From NCBI RefSeq assembly GCF_000150955.2, contig NC_011669.1, positions 1,928,993 through 1,992,992 on the forward strand: a DNA stretch of 64,000 nt. The letters run 5' to 3'. Position 1 is the first letter of the stretch, and each line of letters opens with the position of its first letter. The translations under genes and the position numbers were made by a program. This DNA comes from Phaeodactylum tricornutum CCAP 1055/1 (lineage: Eukaryota; Bacillariophyta; Bacillariophyceae; Surirellales; Neidiaceae). Below, piece by piece: positions 53,021-63,130 of the stretch. Under the pieces are notes generated by a model. The model was given only the letters and a program-made list of their open reading frames with translations. It made no database searches and was not told the origin of the DNA.

Positions 53021-54040
53021 AATTGATACTGTGAAAACGTGTCGTTGCGAGTCAGGTAACGGACGACAGGCACACGCCGAATGTCTCGGCGGAGAGTTGC
53101 GGGTTGGACAAGCTCACCGCGTCGAGAGAGTACGAGAAGGTCGACCTAAGTCTTATACCAACCAATCACAGACAATGTGTCAACGTGTGTCTCTCTTGCC
53201 CATCAATCCTTGACGGGATTGTAACAGAGACTATCCCGTCTGATTTGGGATGAATTGGCGAAGGGGAGACTGCGGCTGCGGCGGCGTTGGACTTTACACC
53301 CAAGGCCGTCGTTGCGTGTGTTGGTTGGGTCGGTTTCGTTGGTTTTGGGCGTTCGGTCTCCGGATTGTTTTTTATGATAAAAAATAACGTTAGTGCGACG
53401 TGAGGAACAGGGCGCGTGGAGGAGTTTCCATGTAAGGATGTCCGCGTGAACGTAGAGATAGGCCAGGCACCGTTGGGTATTGGTAGGGTTGGATCGCTGA
53501 CCAGCCTAGTAGTGATAATTACGTGGGTAAGACATGGCAGCTGGTTCCGAGGAAGAGGTGAGAGACGGACAGACGCGATCCTTTTTCGGTTTTGTCACGA
53601 ACGATTGGAATTGTTTCGATTGGTCCGTATATATCCGTATTCGATTTTGTGTGCGCACCCGCAAGAGTCGGTCCTAACCCGACCCTTGGCTGCACGGCGA
53701 AAGGCGTCGTCACTCGCAGTTTCATTTCGTTGGGCAACGGAACGGAGTTCGCATACGCACGACAACTACTGCGGACGGGCGTCACAACTAGCAACGTCCC
53801 AGTACCACTACCTAGCTTTTTACTTTCCGGGAGTGAACCATGAGGCCAGAGACGAAAACAAAACGAAAAAAGAAGCAATTGTAGAGGTGGAATGGCAGAC
53901 GCAATAGCTGAATTTGTCTACACTGCTCCATGTCTAAAGTAAATAACAGAAAGTGGGAATGCAAATATCGAGAAAAAATACCGGACAGGACGCGAAAGCA
54001 TCCTGCTCCAAAGACACATCATCTACCACCGTCCGCTGGC
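53021..54040. other. Long intergenic region between TTL-like start and desaturase stop
   Basis: About 1 kb. A 163-residue plus-strand frame at 53416..53907 has no recognisable content and no convincing start. No tRNA, repeat or exact 9-mer seen; ATACTGTGAA lies just before the TTL start (about 53027). Confidence 0.4.
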
Positions 54041-55488
54041 TCAAGCCATCCGACCATAAATCCAGCCAAAGGATTTGAGTGGATCCTCGTCTTCGGTAAC
54101 TTTCTTCTTTTTGTTCATCGATCGGGTCGCCAATTTGCGATAGCGTTCCGGCAATCGGCACAGGTACTCCCGTTCCTTTTCGGCTGCCGGTGACAGACCT
54201 TCCAGGTGCTCCAAATCCCACCGTTTCACCAGATGGTCGATGATTTCTGCGTAATCGAGGGCTGTATACACACCCGTCTTCTGGGCAACCATGGAAAAGT
54301 TATCGTACAAATCCGGATCTTTGCCATCCGTCATCTGTTCCGCAGGCATGACAATCTGTCCACGCATCATGTCACCAAAAACGTGAATGAGTCCGTCCGG
54401 ATCACGCTTTAAGATTTCTTCGGAAAAGATTTGATAAGCCTTCTCGTGGCGACCTTCGTCGCCCGCGATCTTTGCACAAATCTTGTTCAGATTCTTTTCG
54501 CCGTACGTGCGGGCCAGCTTGCCCACGTTGCCGTGCGAGATTTTGGTCGCACGTTCCTGAAAGGACGTATACACGAATCCGCGGTAGGGGTCTTTGCGGG
54601 CTTGCGGGTTGAATCCGTTCGTAATCAAGTGCTGGATGGTGACCTCGATGTTGCGCATGTCGCAACGGCCGCCCAGATAGAGATATTTGTTGAGCAAATC
54701 GCCGTGCCGGTTTTCTTCCGAAGTCCAACCGCGGGACCAGCGTGCCCAGGGAGATTCACTAGTGCCGGTGGGGTCATCGCAACCTTCAAAGGTATTCAAG
54801 AGCGTCTGGTAGGTTGGGAGAGCTTCTTCCGTCACCATATCGCCAATCAACACGACCAAGAGTTCGTCCGGAATTTCCTTGGCCATGGCACGGACTTCCT
54901 TGATGGAGTCATGCCAATTGTCCTGCGAGAGATCGGGAAGGTAATCTTGCGGCTGCCAAGCATTTTCACCAGTTTCCAAGAGCTATAAGAGACAGATATA
55001 AAAGACCGTTAAGGGGAAAAGAGGAGGATGTGAGACGACGTAGAAACAGAATTGTTGGTTTTGTGTGGTGATTTTACTAGCGGCTGCGAGTGACACTTTT
55101 GACATCACCCAGCAACGTGAGGTTCCGCTGCGGCTCGTAGAGGACCTTTTGTCTCGAGCAAGAGAACGGGGGACTAAGGTAAGCAACAGTAACGGACACT
55201 TACAATTTCATCCACCATGGCTCCGGCAATAGGAGCAATGTCATCGATGACTTCGACGTGTTTGGGATACAAGTAGTTCGTTGCCTTGAGACGATCTTCC
55301 AACGTGTCGGCGTCGAACGAAACCCCGCAGATGTCTTCGTATTCCTTCTTGGTCACTGTTGTGGGGTCCACGGCAACCTTCAGAATGGAAGTGCTGCGAG
55401 GAGTCCTAGTCGCAGGCGACGTGGGAAAGGCAAGCACCGCACTGGAAGCCAAAACCGAACTCGTCCAGAAAAGTTTCGTAGACAACAT
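54041..55488 (-). CDS. FAB2: Plastid acyl-[acyl-carrier-protein] desaturase (stearoyl-ACP type)
   Basis: Exons 55488..55204 and 54982..54041, intron 54983..55203 (221 nt, phase 0), 408 aa. Start is the ATG at 55488; a longer form would begin with TTG. Presequence: LFWTSSVLASSAVLAFPTSP, with Phe junction. The soluble di-iron desaturase signature is intact: WTSEENRHGDLLNKYLYLGG (first E-E-x-x-H) and CAKIAGDEGRHEKAYQIFSE (second D-E-x-R-H), with WARWSRGWTSEE just before. It introduces a Delta-9 double bond into stearoyl- or palmitoyl-ACP in the plastid stroma, feeding membrane lipids and EPA precursors. Length and residues match the family. Confidence 0.96.
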
Positions 55489-55754
55489 GGTCACACTCAA
55501 TCCGAAAATCTGTTGTCAAAAATCAACAGTGAATGGAAGGCGAGAGAGACTAGAGAGTGCGGTACAATAGCACTTGATCTAGATTTGTAAAGTAGCTTTT
55601 CCAGTGCTTTGGCCGACGAGATGTGATGATGTGTCGAATGGAGTCGTTGGGGGTAAGCAAGAAGAACGACCCGAAAGAGGTGTCGTCGTCGTCGGTAGCC
55701 TTCCAAGAGAAAATATCGCGACCTACTATTGCGCGCGAAGAAACAACCCGAGCG

Positions 55755-55772
55755 CACACACACACACACACA
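55755..55772. repeat. (CA)9 microsatellite
   Basis: Nine CA units, followed at 55797..55822 by an imperfect (GAAC)n repeat. Confidence 0.9.
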
Positions 55773-56111
55773 CGTCGTGAATTGCGAACGAGCCAACGAA
55801 CGGACGAACGAACGAACGAACCAACCCGACGAACAACGATCAGAAATCCATCACCGGCGGCGTGGCCCGACTAACCCCTGTGTGACGTCGGCGACTGCTT
55901 CGACTCCTTTCCCCCTGAATTTTTTACTCAAAATGTCTGTCATCCTTCCAGTATTACCTTCCGTCACCCAGTTCGCATCGCAAGCGTCTTTTCGTTTTCA
56001 ATGTAACCTGTACACATATCGTATCCACGAACCATTTAACCCTCGTCGTGAGGAAAAAGGGTTCACAGTCAAGAGAAACATGATACGATTTCGGGAGCTA
56101 GCAACGCTGTG

Positions 56112-56129
56112 CTCTACTAGCTAGTAGAG
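56112..56129. repeat. Perfect 18-bp palindrome
   Basis: CTCTACTAG followed by its exact reverse complement CTAGTAGAG. Confidence 0.9.
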
Positions 56130-56314
56130 TAGACCTCTAGATAGAGAGTAGACGAACTAATATTGACTGATAAGCCGACCTCACCGTGATACATGGTGTG
56201 CACACATTTGCTTGGTATTTCCTGTTTTCTTTGACCGTGAATTCAAATTTTGCAGGAAAGCGAGCGTCCGCCTGTGTCGAAATCCGATGCTGACCATGTG
56301 CCCAAGTAAAATAC

Positions 56315-56339
56315 TAATGTAAATGTAAATGTAAATGTA
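56315..56339. repeat. AAATGT hexamer repeat, about 4 units
   Basis: A short tandem hexamer run in the 3' flank of the type I membrane protein gene. Confidence 0.85.
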
Positions 56340-56433
56340 GAATAACAACAGACCAAAACTGAGACTATAACGGCCAATATTGATACATGTGCTTTCATTT
56401 ATAGTACCAAGGAAATAAAAGCCTGAACGTAAA

Positions 56434-57278
56434 TTACTCGACAAGGGCTTTCTTGAGGCCTGACTTTTTATCCGCCGCATTAACCGAGTACGGAATTTCG
56501 TCATTCATCCGCGTAAACGATGTCGTCTCTTCGCCTTCGTGGGACGTTTTGGACTTCCTTCGCCCCATACAACAGCAGCACCAAAAGCACAGGAGGGACA
56601 AGGCAGCCAGTGCGGCCAAAGAAATGCCCGCCGCCGTGGCCGCCGACGGCGTTCGAAGATATCCCTTTTCTTCCGACGCTGTCACGTAGGTTTGCAAGTC
56701 CATGCTGCAGCGACCAATCATCATATTGACATTAGCCTCGGCGTATATTTCGATGTAGCCTGTACCCGTCCAGCCCGAAGCCATCCAAGATGCAGACTCG
56801 GTTCCTGATTTCGGCAAATTGTAATAAACGGAATACGAGAACGTTCCATCCCCGGGACATTCATTCGTATTGCCAGAGTCGGCGACAAGCGACTCATCGC
56901 ACAGAGGTATTTTCATCATATTGAGTATATTGAAATTCATTGTAGGAAACGCCAGCTCAGAGCTAACGTACGCCTGGTTGTTTTGAATACCCGTCTGGTC
57001 GACTCCGCTGTAGGTCACTGTTTTGGTTAAAAGTAAAGCAAGAATTGAAATGAGCAATGTACATGGGCAATTTTCAATGATAAGATGGATGGATACATAC
57101 GGATACCAGAAATGATGGCAGTTTCTCCAAAAGTACAACGTGAAGTCCCGTTGCAACTCATTTCGAGGGTAGTCGTCATCGGATACGAATTGTCGCAAGT
57201 GAAGTCTGAGATCTCCACATCCAACGCTGATACAACCACTAATGTTGACAGCGTTAGTAATACAGAATGGAGGATCAT
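56434..57278 (-). CDS. Type I membrane protein with signal peptide and Cys-rich juxtamembrane segment, unknown
   Basis: Exons 57278..57101 and 57017..56434, intron 57018..57100 (83 nt, phase 1, GTATGT..AACAG), 253 aa. Signal peptide MILHSVLLTLSTLVVVSALD. The extracellular part of about 170 residues has paired Cys (FTCDNSYPMTTTLEMSCNGT; CTFGETAIISG) and Gly/Tyr/Ser-rich strands (YSVYYNLPKSGTESASWMAS; GYIEIYAEANVNMMIGRCSM). One membrane helix (AAGISLAALAALSLLCFWCC) ends in four consecutive Cys, likely palmitoylated, followed by a basic tail (MGRRKSKTSHEGEE). No family recognised. A cell-surface or endomembrane receptor-like role is possible. Confidence 0.65.
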
Positions 57279-57772
57279 GATGTTGGACTTGGTCTTGAGG
57301 GAAAATACTAGAAAAGCAGAATGTAGAGAAGACAAGCGCAGGCAAACAAAAACAAAAAATGGCATCCTGATAAAAAGCAGATTTCGAAACACATAAACGT
57401 ACAGCGAGGATTGTTGAAACGCTTTCTTTAAATATGCGAAATATCTACGAAACAAATATGGGATATATCGACGAATCATACGTTGGATGTCGCCAAATTC
57501 TTCCCTATAATTATTAACTTTGGAGGTTGAGTTTTATCGTGACGACGACAAGCAAGGCATTGTCATTTAACGTGGCCCCATTTTCGACATGGCACTGTTT
57601 CATCCTATCAGAGTCACACTTGTACAAACCCGGACGTATCGTGGGCAACGGATACGGCGTAGTGTAATGCGTAGACATCACTTCCTGGGCGGACACACCT
57701 AATTGAGAGTGAAGATATCTCGATATCATTCTCTCTTTCTGCTCGTAAGGATGGTGAGCTCTTCATTATGCC
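57279..57772. promoter_or_regulatory. Divergent promoter, membrane protein / IPK1
   Basis: About 490 nt between head-to-head starts. AT-rich near 57350-57520; nothing else recognised. Confidence 0.4.
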
Positions 57773-59311
57773 ATGATAGCCAGCGACTGGACATATGCGG
57801 GGGAGGGGGGAAAACATGTTATTTTCGCTCATCGTTCTTCTACCGCCAACGCTTTAAATCCTGAATGGCGCGGATGTCTACTGCGCATCAAGAAAGATTA
57901 TTTGAAAATGGCTGGATGTTTCAAGGACCTTCCAAATTCGGTTGCAATTCCAGAAGACACCTGTCTGTATTTTCGAAGTTGCATCTTACCAAAACTGGCT
58001 CCTTACGTAGACGCTCCGCAATCAATTCGCTTACATTGGTCGTTTGTCGCTGTCATTCGAGAGGCTAGCCTTACGTCTGGTAAAATTCCGGAAGGGAGGT
58101 TGAAAGACTGGAGCTTGGTTTCGGCAGAGTCAATGGAAAAACCTATGTATCCAACTGCATCATTAGTTCCTGATTACCGACTTCAGCTACCTAGTAGCGT
58201 CAATTTCTCAAAGTCACGATCGATCACCGTTGAAATCAAACCCAAAGCAGGGTACAGAGCGTATTCTCCGTTGGTGCATCCAACGACTCGATTCAAGTAC
58301 AGATATACCCGATACACCTTTATCCAGTGGATAAAAACGGGTAATGTATCAGTGCCGAGTAATGATCATCCAGCTTACGATCCCGTGGATTTATTCTCGC
58401 AAGACGCTCAAACAGTGGAAAGAGCCCTCCTATCCCTTCTGAGAGAACCTCGGAATAATTTTATTGTGTGGCATGGTCGAGAATCCATGATGACGCTGAA
58501 AAATGGGGAGCCCACAATAGACGATAGAAAATTGTCGGATGCTCTGCCATTCAATGGTCTTCAGGGGGGCGAGGAACAAAACTTTCTTATTAGAATCCTG
58601 ACAAGCGTATTGCATACGGAGCCTTTTCTTCAGGATCTACTTCAGTTGCAAAACCTTGATATCTTGGATGCTGATGGTGCGGTACTTGTTTACCGCCGAC
58701 TCGTATGGCTTTGCAATGGCTCTGAAGATGAAGCTGAGATCCTCATTGATAGGCTTGATTCGCTGGTATCCCAAACGTTGGGGGAAGCACCACCTAGCTT
58801 GAATGAACACTCTCCAATACCATTTCCTTCGAAGTCAAATAAAATCGACCTGATTTGCCATGCAATACAGACTTTTCGGGAAATACTGCTCTCGCAAGAG
58901 CCAATCATTCCGAACAAGCAAATCATGGATTCGTTTCGCAAGCGCACAGTGGGTATTGTTGAGACTCTGGACAAAGAAGAATGTGTGTATTTGTTGCAAA
59001 ACTGGATGCTCTCTTTGGCCATGTGCGACATCAGTTTCTTTGTTTCCTTTTGCTTTGAAGCGAGCAAGGATATCGACGTTTTACATTCTGGTCGGTGCGC
59101 GGTGACTGTGAAATCGACGCAGAAGGATGGCCTACCTGGCCTGGTCGAGATTGCCGGTGAGGACGTCTTTTATCAAATAAGAGTCATCGATACCGATAAA
59201 AAGCCTGCTAGGAAGCTACGATATAGGCAAAGGAAAGAAGAATCTCTCGCGCTATTCGCTCTTTGGGAATGTAGAAAAGATGAACCCGAGGAAGGACGTG
59301 TCGGTAGCTAA
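57773..59311 (+). CDS. IPK1: Inositol-pentakisphosphate 2-kinase
   Basis: 512 aa, single exon. The N-lobe opens with DWTYAGEGGKHVIFAH, the Gly-rich nucleotide loop of Ins(1,3,4,5,6)P5 2-kinases, followed by CLLRIKKDY (ATP-binding Lys strand). The substrate-binding signature VEIKPKAGY is at about residue 155, then FKYRYTRYTFIQWIKTG. A C-lobe with ISFFVSFCFE and a late Asp-containing segment complete the fold, although later motifs are more divergent. The enzyme makes InsP6 (phytate), used in mRNA export and phosphate signalling. About 50 nt separate its stop from that of the PrsW-like gene. Confidence 0.85.
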   Translation: MIASDWTYAGEGGKHVIFAHRSSTANALNPEWRGCLLRIKKDYLKMAGCFKDLPNSVAIPEDTCLYFRSCILPKLAPYVDAPQSIRLHWSFVAVIREASLTSGKIPEGRLKDWSLVSAESMEKPMYPTASLVPDYRLQLPSSVNFSKSRSITVEIKPKAGYRAYSPLVHPTTRFKYRYTRYTFIQWIKTGNVSVPSNDHPAYDPVDLFSQDAQTVERALLSLLREPRNNFIVWHGRESMMTLKNGEPTIDDRKLSDALPFNGLQGGEEQNFLIRILTSVLHTEPFLQDLLQLQNLDILDADGAVLVYRRLVWLCNGSEDEAEILIDRLDSLVSQTLGEAPPSLNEHSPIPFPSKSNKIDLICHAIQTFREILLSQEPIIPNKQIMDSFRKRTVGIVETLDKEECVYLLQNWMLSLAMCDISFFVSFCFEASKDIDVLHSGRCAVTVKSTQKDGLPGLVEIAGEDVFYQIRVIDTDKKPARKLRYRQRKEESLALFALWECRKDEPEEGRVGS

Positions 59312-59363
59312 AATCCTAACAGTAAGCGTTTTAAGTGTACATTATATAATAGGAGAAAATTAT

Positions 59364-62300
59364 TCATTTCTTCTGCTTGAGAACTTCCGCTGTTGCCAAT
59401 TCTGCCGAAAAGGCCGCATGATTCCCTGCATATGTCGTCGTGCGTTTCACAGCTTGTCTATTCACCATGTAGTAATTCTTAATGCAGTATCCAAGAACTC
59501 GAGCAAGAATTATTGCCCACATCAACTTGGCGTATCCCTTCTTCAAAAGCTGCGGCAGGGTCGACGCATCGGGTACATTCAACGGTGAGAGTTGCATTTC
59601 CGACCAGGGCGTAGCCGAGTTCCATTTGAAGATAGGCTTCATTCCCCGGAGGTTCGCCATCCCATGTACGATGGTTGCTGGCAACAGCATCCTCCACACA
59701 GGAAGGTCTACCCCTAAAAGATCTCTCTTCGCCAACGCCAGAGCTGTCATCGTTCCGCACAATTCATGGATAGGAAAAATCCCTCTGCAAATGGCGTAAA
59801 AGCTTTTGTTTTCATTGGAGACTTTCGTGTACATCAAAATACGGCGCCCCGCGTCACAAAGTTTCATCCCCAAACTGGCAGCCAACATGTGCGTGACGTA
59901 TTGGTTTGCTGAAACGATGTCTCGCTCTGCAGGACCTCTGACAACCGCTTCCGCAATCCTCCGCCTCTTTTTGCTTCTCGACGATATGCGAGTGGACCAA
60001 TTGAAGTTTCTACACGTGGAGCGAACAGAATTTTGAATATCAACATCCTTAACAATGAGCAAGACTTCGATAGGTCCGACGCGTACCTTGGTAAATCGAC
60101 GAACCACTGTACAATTTTCAGCTTCATGTATTCCTCAATAAACGGCGCAGCAACGCAGCTCGTTCCGAAGTCTGCTGCCAGCAGTGTTATACGCTTTGGA
60201 CGGTACTTGCATTCTCGTAAAACCCATGGCAAAATCGGAACCGGAACCATGGGGGTCAAGGAAAAGATATTGGGTTCAAACCAGAAAAATGTAAGTAGGC
60301 GAACAACGGTCGCCATGACAACTTCGCCGGCAAAAGCCATGGTGTAACCTAAAGTAAACGAGAAAAAGAAAGTATTCACGATGCGATTGACATCATTTTC
60401 TCGCGCATCAAAAACTGACACCATACTAATTATGGGAACAACAGCCGAGAGGGAAACGCTTTGAATATTCTCATAAAAGCGAAGATTGTATTCCGTCAAC
60501 GGCAACGTCCTGGGCGACACGGCTGAGTAGCAAAGTAAGGCTGTCATCATCATCATGAAACTTATTTGTTGAATCGCATCAAAGCTTATCCGGGCACTCG
60601 CTTCTGCTAAAGACTGCGGGTGCCAACAATATTCAGTGAGAAATGCAATTCAGCGAATACAGGAAAGGTGCAATGAACCCACCTGACTAGTACCAAAGCC
60701 CAATTGCGATGTCTCCATGGGATGGGTTCCAACTGAAGTTGTCAAAACCGTAGCCGATTGTTTGGGCATTGCTAAGGCAGAAAGCTGGTGACCTGCCTTC
60801 GAAGGATTGATCGTACTTGAAGCCATCCGCGCATTCCCCGTATTGGGGACTTCTTTTAAGATTTGTGGCGGCGATTCGAAGTGAGACTGTGAATGTTGCG
60901 GTGGTGAAGAATGGGTTCCGGGGTAATTCCCATAATTTGGGTGATTCGACTGCACCCATTGAGGTCCATACAAACCTTTATACGCTCCTTGTGTTGCTGT
61001 GTAACCTTGTTGCGGTGGTGGTCCGTATCCGTAGGTAGAATACTGATATGGATATCGATGCGGTGTATACGGCACATGGTGGTTGCTGTTGTATCCGGTG
61101 TATGGCTGTTGCTGTTGTTGGTGGTGATGATGATTGTTCTGCTGTTGGATATACGGCTGCTGTTGTGATAAGTAGTCGTGTGGGAGCGTTCGCACGTATT
61201 GAGGAGGTCGGAAAACGGCAGAATGGGGATTTCCAATCGTCGACTGCATAGACGAAGATTCAGCCGGCAACTGTTGCCAAGGCAGTTCCTGAATTGTAGT
61301 CGACTTTGCGAATTCCTCGGCAACTTCTTCGGATTCACCTTCGTTGTCACTGTAATAGACCGGCAGGTTTGGAAGCGTATACCCGAGGCCGTCATCAGTG
61401 TATGCGTTTTCTTCATCTTCCGACACCGCTGGCTGAAAATGTGGGGCTTGGCGGTATCTATTTGTTTGTTGGTAGTATGAAAAGTGTTGTGGTTCGGTTG
61501 AAGTCATCCTCGGAGGGGGCGGGGGTGGAATATTCGGTTCACTCGAAAGGCGAGTATTTCTGTGCTGCAAATCCTTTTGCTCTGCTCGAGCTTTGCGCAA
61601 TAAATATTGCTGACGCTTGTATTTGGACCGGTCTTGGCTCGTCCATAGTTTCTCGGTCGGCTCAGGAACTGGACTTTTAGTAGTCAACGGGTTCAAGTCA
61701 CTTTGGCTTGCCGACACTGTACTTCGGAGGGACGCCGCTGCCGTACTTATAGCTAACGCCTCCGCCTTTACATCCACTTTGTGCTCCACCACATTTGGAA
61801 GCGATCTTGAATCTGTAAATGCGTTTTTCGATGTGCTTGTAGTCTTTTCATGTACGGAGACGGCCGTCGAAGCTTGAGCAAATTGTTGAGGTCCCGTCTC
61901 CGATTTTCTAGGTTTCGAAGTCATGTAACCTGTCTCATCGAGCATCTGTTGCAGTTTCTGGAGCGTCTGCAAAGGCTGAGATCCAGAAGTCTCGATCTGT
62001 TTCGTTCCTACACGAGAAGCAGGATATTTTTTGTCGTTTCCCGGAGCCGCGAGCTCATCGTTTTGGTTAAGGAGACTTGGTCTATTCCTACGGTTTGTAG
62101 AACAATTTTTCAGTGAACTATTGCCGTGTTCGAACGATTCCGTTGACGACTGTTCCAAATCCTTTCGCGGGTGTGGGTGGCTTCTGGGTCGATTGCTGTG
62201 GTTGTTCCTATTGGTACCGAAACGCGTGTCTGTCGTTGCAGAATTACTAAGGCCAGATAGAGAGGAGGCGCCCAATTCGACTTCTTCGAAATCGGAACTG

Positions 62301-62656
62301 CTTTCCAGCTCATTGTCGCCATCGCTATCGGAAGAGGTCCCCATATTCACGTCGTACCATGGGGACGAAGGATGAGGAGGAAAGTTCGCTGCGGTGGCAC
62401 CGGCAGTCAACGGGGGTAGAAGGGCCGGAAACGAGTCCGTGCTGGCCGCGACACCGGCCGTCGTCCCCGCCGGGCTGAAACAGAGCACGGTGAAAAGTAC
62501 CCATTCGCAAAAGACTCTATGGCGATGCATCCAGTGACTGGTTCTGGAAGAAGGAAGTATGCGCCCGTTCGGCGAGGATCTGGGCAGACGGCGTTTTCTC
62601 ATGGCGCGTCTGAGAATATTTTCCTCTGGTTTGGGGATTCTTTTTTTGTTTCTCAT
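59364..62656 (-). CDS. PrsW-like multi-pass membrane protein with a long disordered N-terminus
   Basis: Exons 62656..60683, 60613..60087 and 60009..59364. Introns are 60614..60682 (phase 0, GTGGGT..CGCAG) and 60010..60086 (phase 2, GTACGC..TGTAG); 1048 aa. The first exon (about 658 aa) has one hydrophobic segment (CEWVLFTVLCFSPAG) and is then low in complexity: Ser/Asn-rich, acidic, and Gln/His/Tyr/Pro-rich near 61050-61200. Exons 2-3 encode several membrane helices. They carry VAAPFIEEYMKLKIVQWF (the E-E..K motif of PrsW intramembrane metalloproteases), NQYVTHMLAASLGMKLCDAG, FPIHELCGTMTALALAK and LPATIVHGMANL (candidate metal His). Enzyme identity is inferred from this motif set. Confidence 0.65.
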
Positions 62657-63130
62657 CCAGCTGCCGTGTCAACTGTTAACATCGTCGTTAGTACTAGCTA
62701 GCTAGTAGAGAAACACGTGACAATGGACAAAAATCTCGCGTTCTTCTTTTTGTTTGTCCGTAGGTAACGTCATTTGTATTCGTATCGTAGGTCCGTCTGC
62801 AGATATTTCAATATATTTATATCATATGTCCGAGTTAGGCATTTAATAAAAATAGACTGTGCTGGTGAGTACATGTAACGGTACCCTGTTACACATTTCA
62901 AAACCCTAACCCTCCCATGAAATGTTCATGTCTATGTTGCCTGTGAGAATGCGGGCCCCATCTGGACCAAAAAAACCGTCTGTTGTGAAGGAATAGACTG
63001 GATTCTGGGAAGGTCGCCTCTTCGCCCAATTCCCGAAAACACCAGAAACCACGTAACGGTGAGTCTCAATACTGTTTTCCTAGAAAACGAGCCTACTGCA
63101 AGCTCACTCCGCTCGACATTGAGTAGAATA
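62657..63130. promoter_or_regulatory. Divergent promoter, PrsW-like / CSN5, with a telobox
   Basis: About 470 nt. A telomere-type AAACCCTAACCCT lies at 62901..62913, and a 14-bp palindrome ACTAGCTAGCTAGT at 62693..62706. No exact 9-mer. Confidence 0.5.

Larger units (their letters stand above)
55489..56433. promoter_or_regulatory. Long intergenic region upstream of desaturase, with microsatellites, palindrome and one TCACAGTCA
   Basis: About 950 nt. It holds a (CA)n run, a GAAC-type repeat, TCACAGTCA at 56063..56071, an 18-bp palindrome, and an AAATGT repeat near the next gene's 3' end. No gene. Confidence 0.5.

Noticed and set aside
53416-53907. 163-residue plus-strand frame
   Set aside because: No recognisable domain, no convincing ATG context, composition like non-coding DNA.
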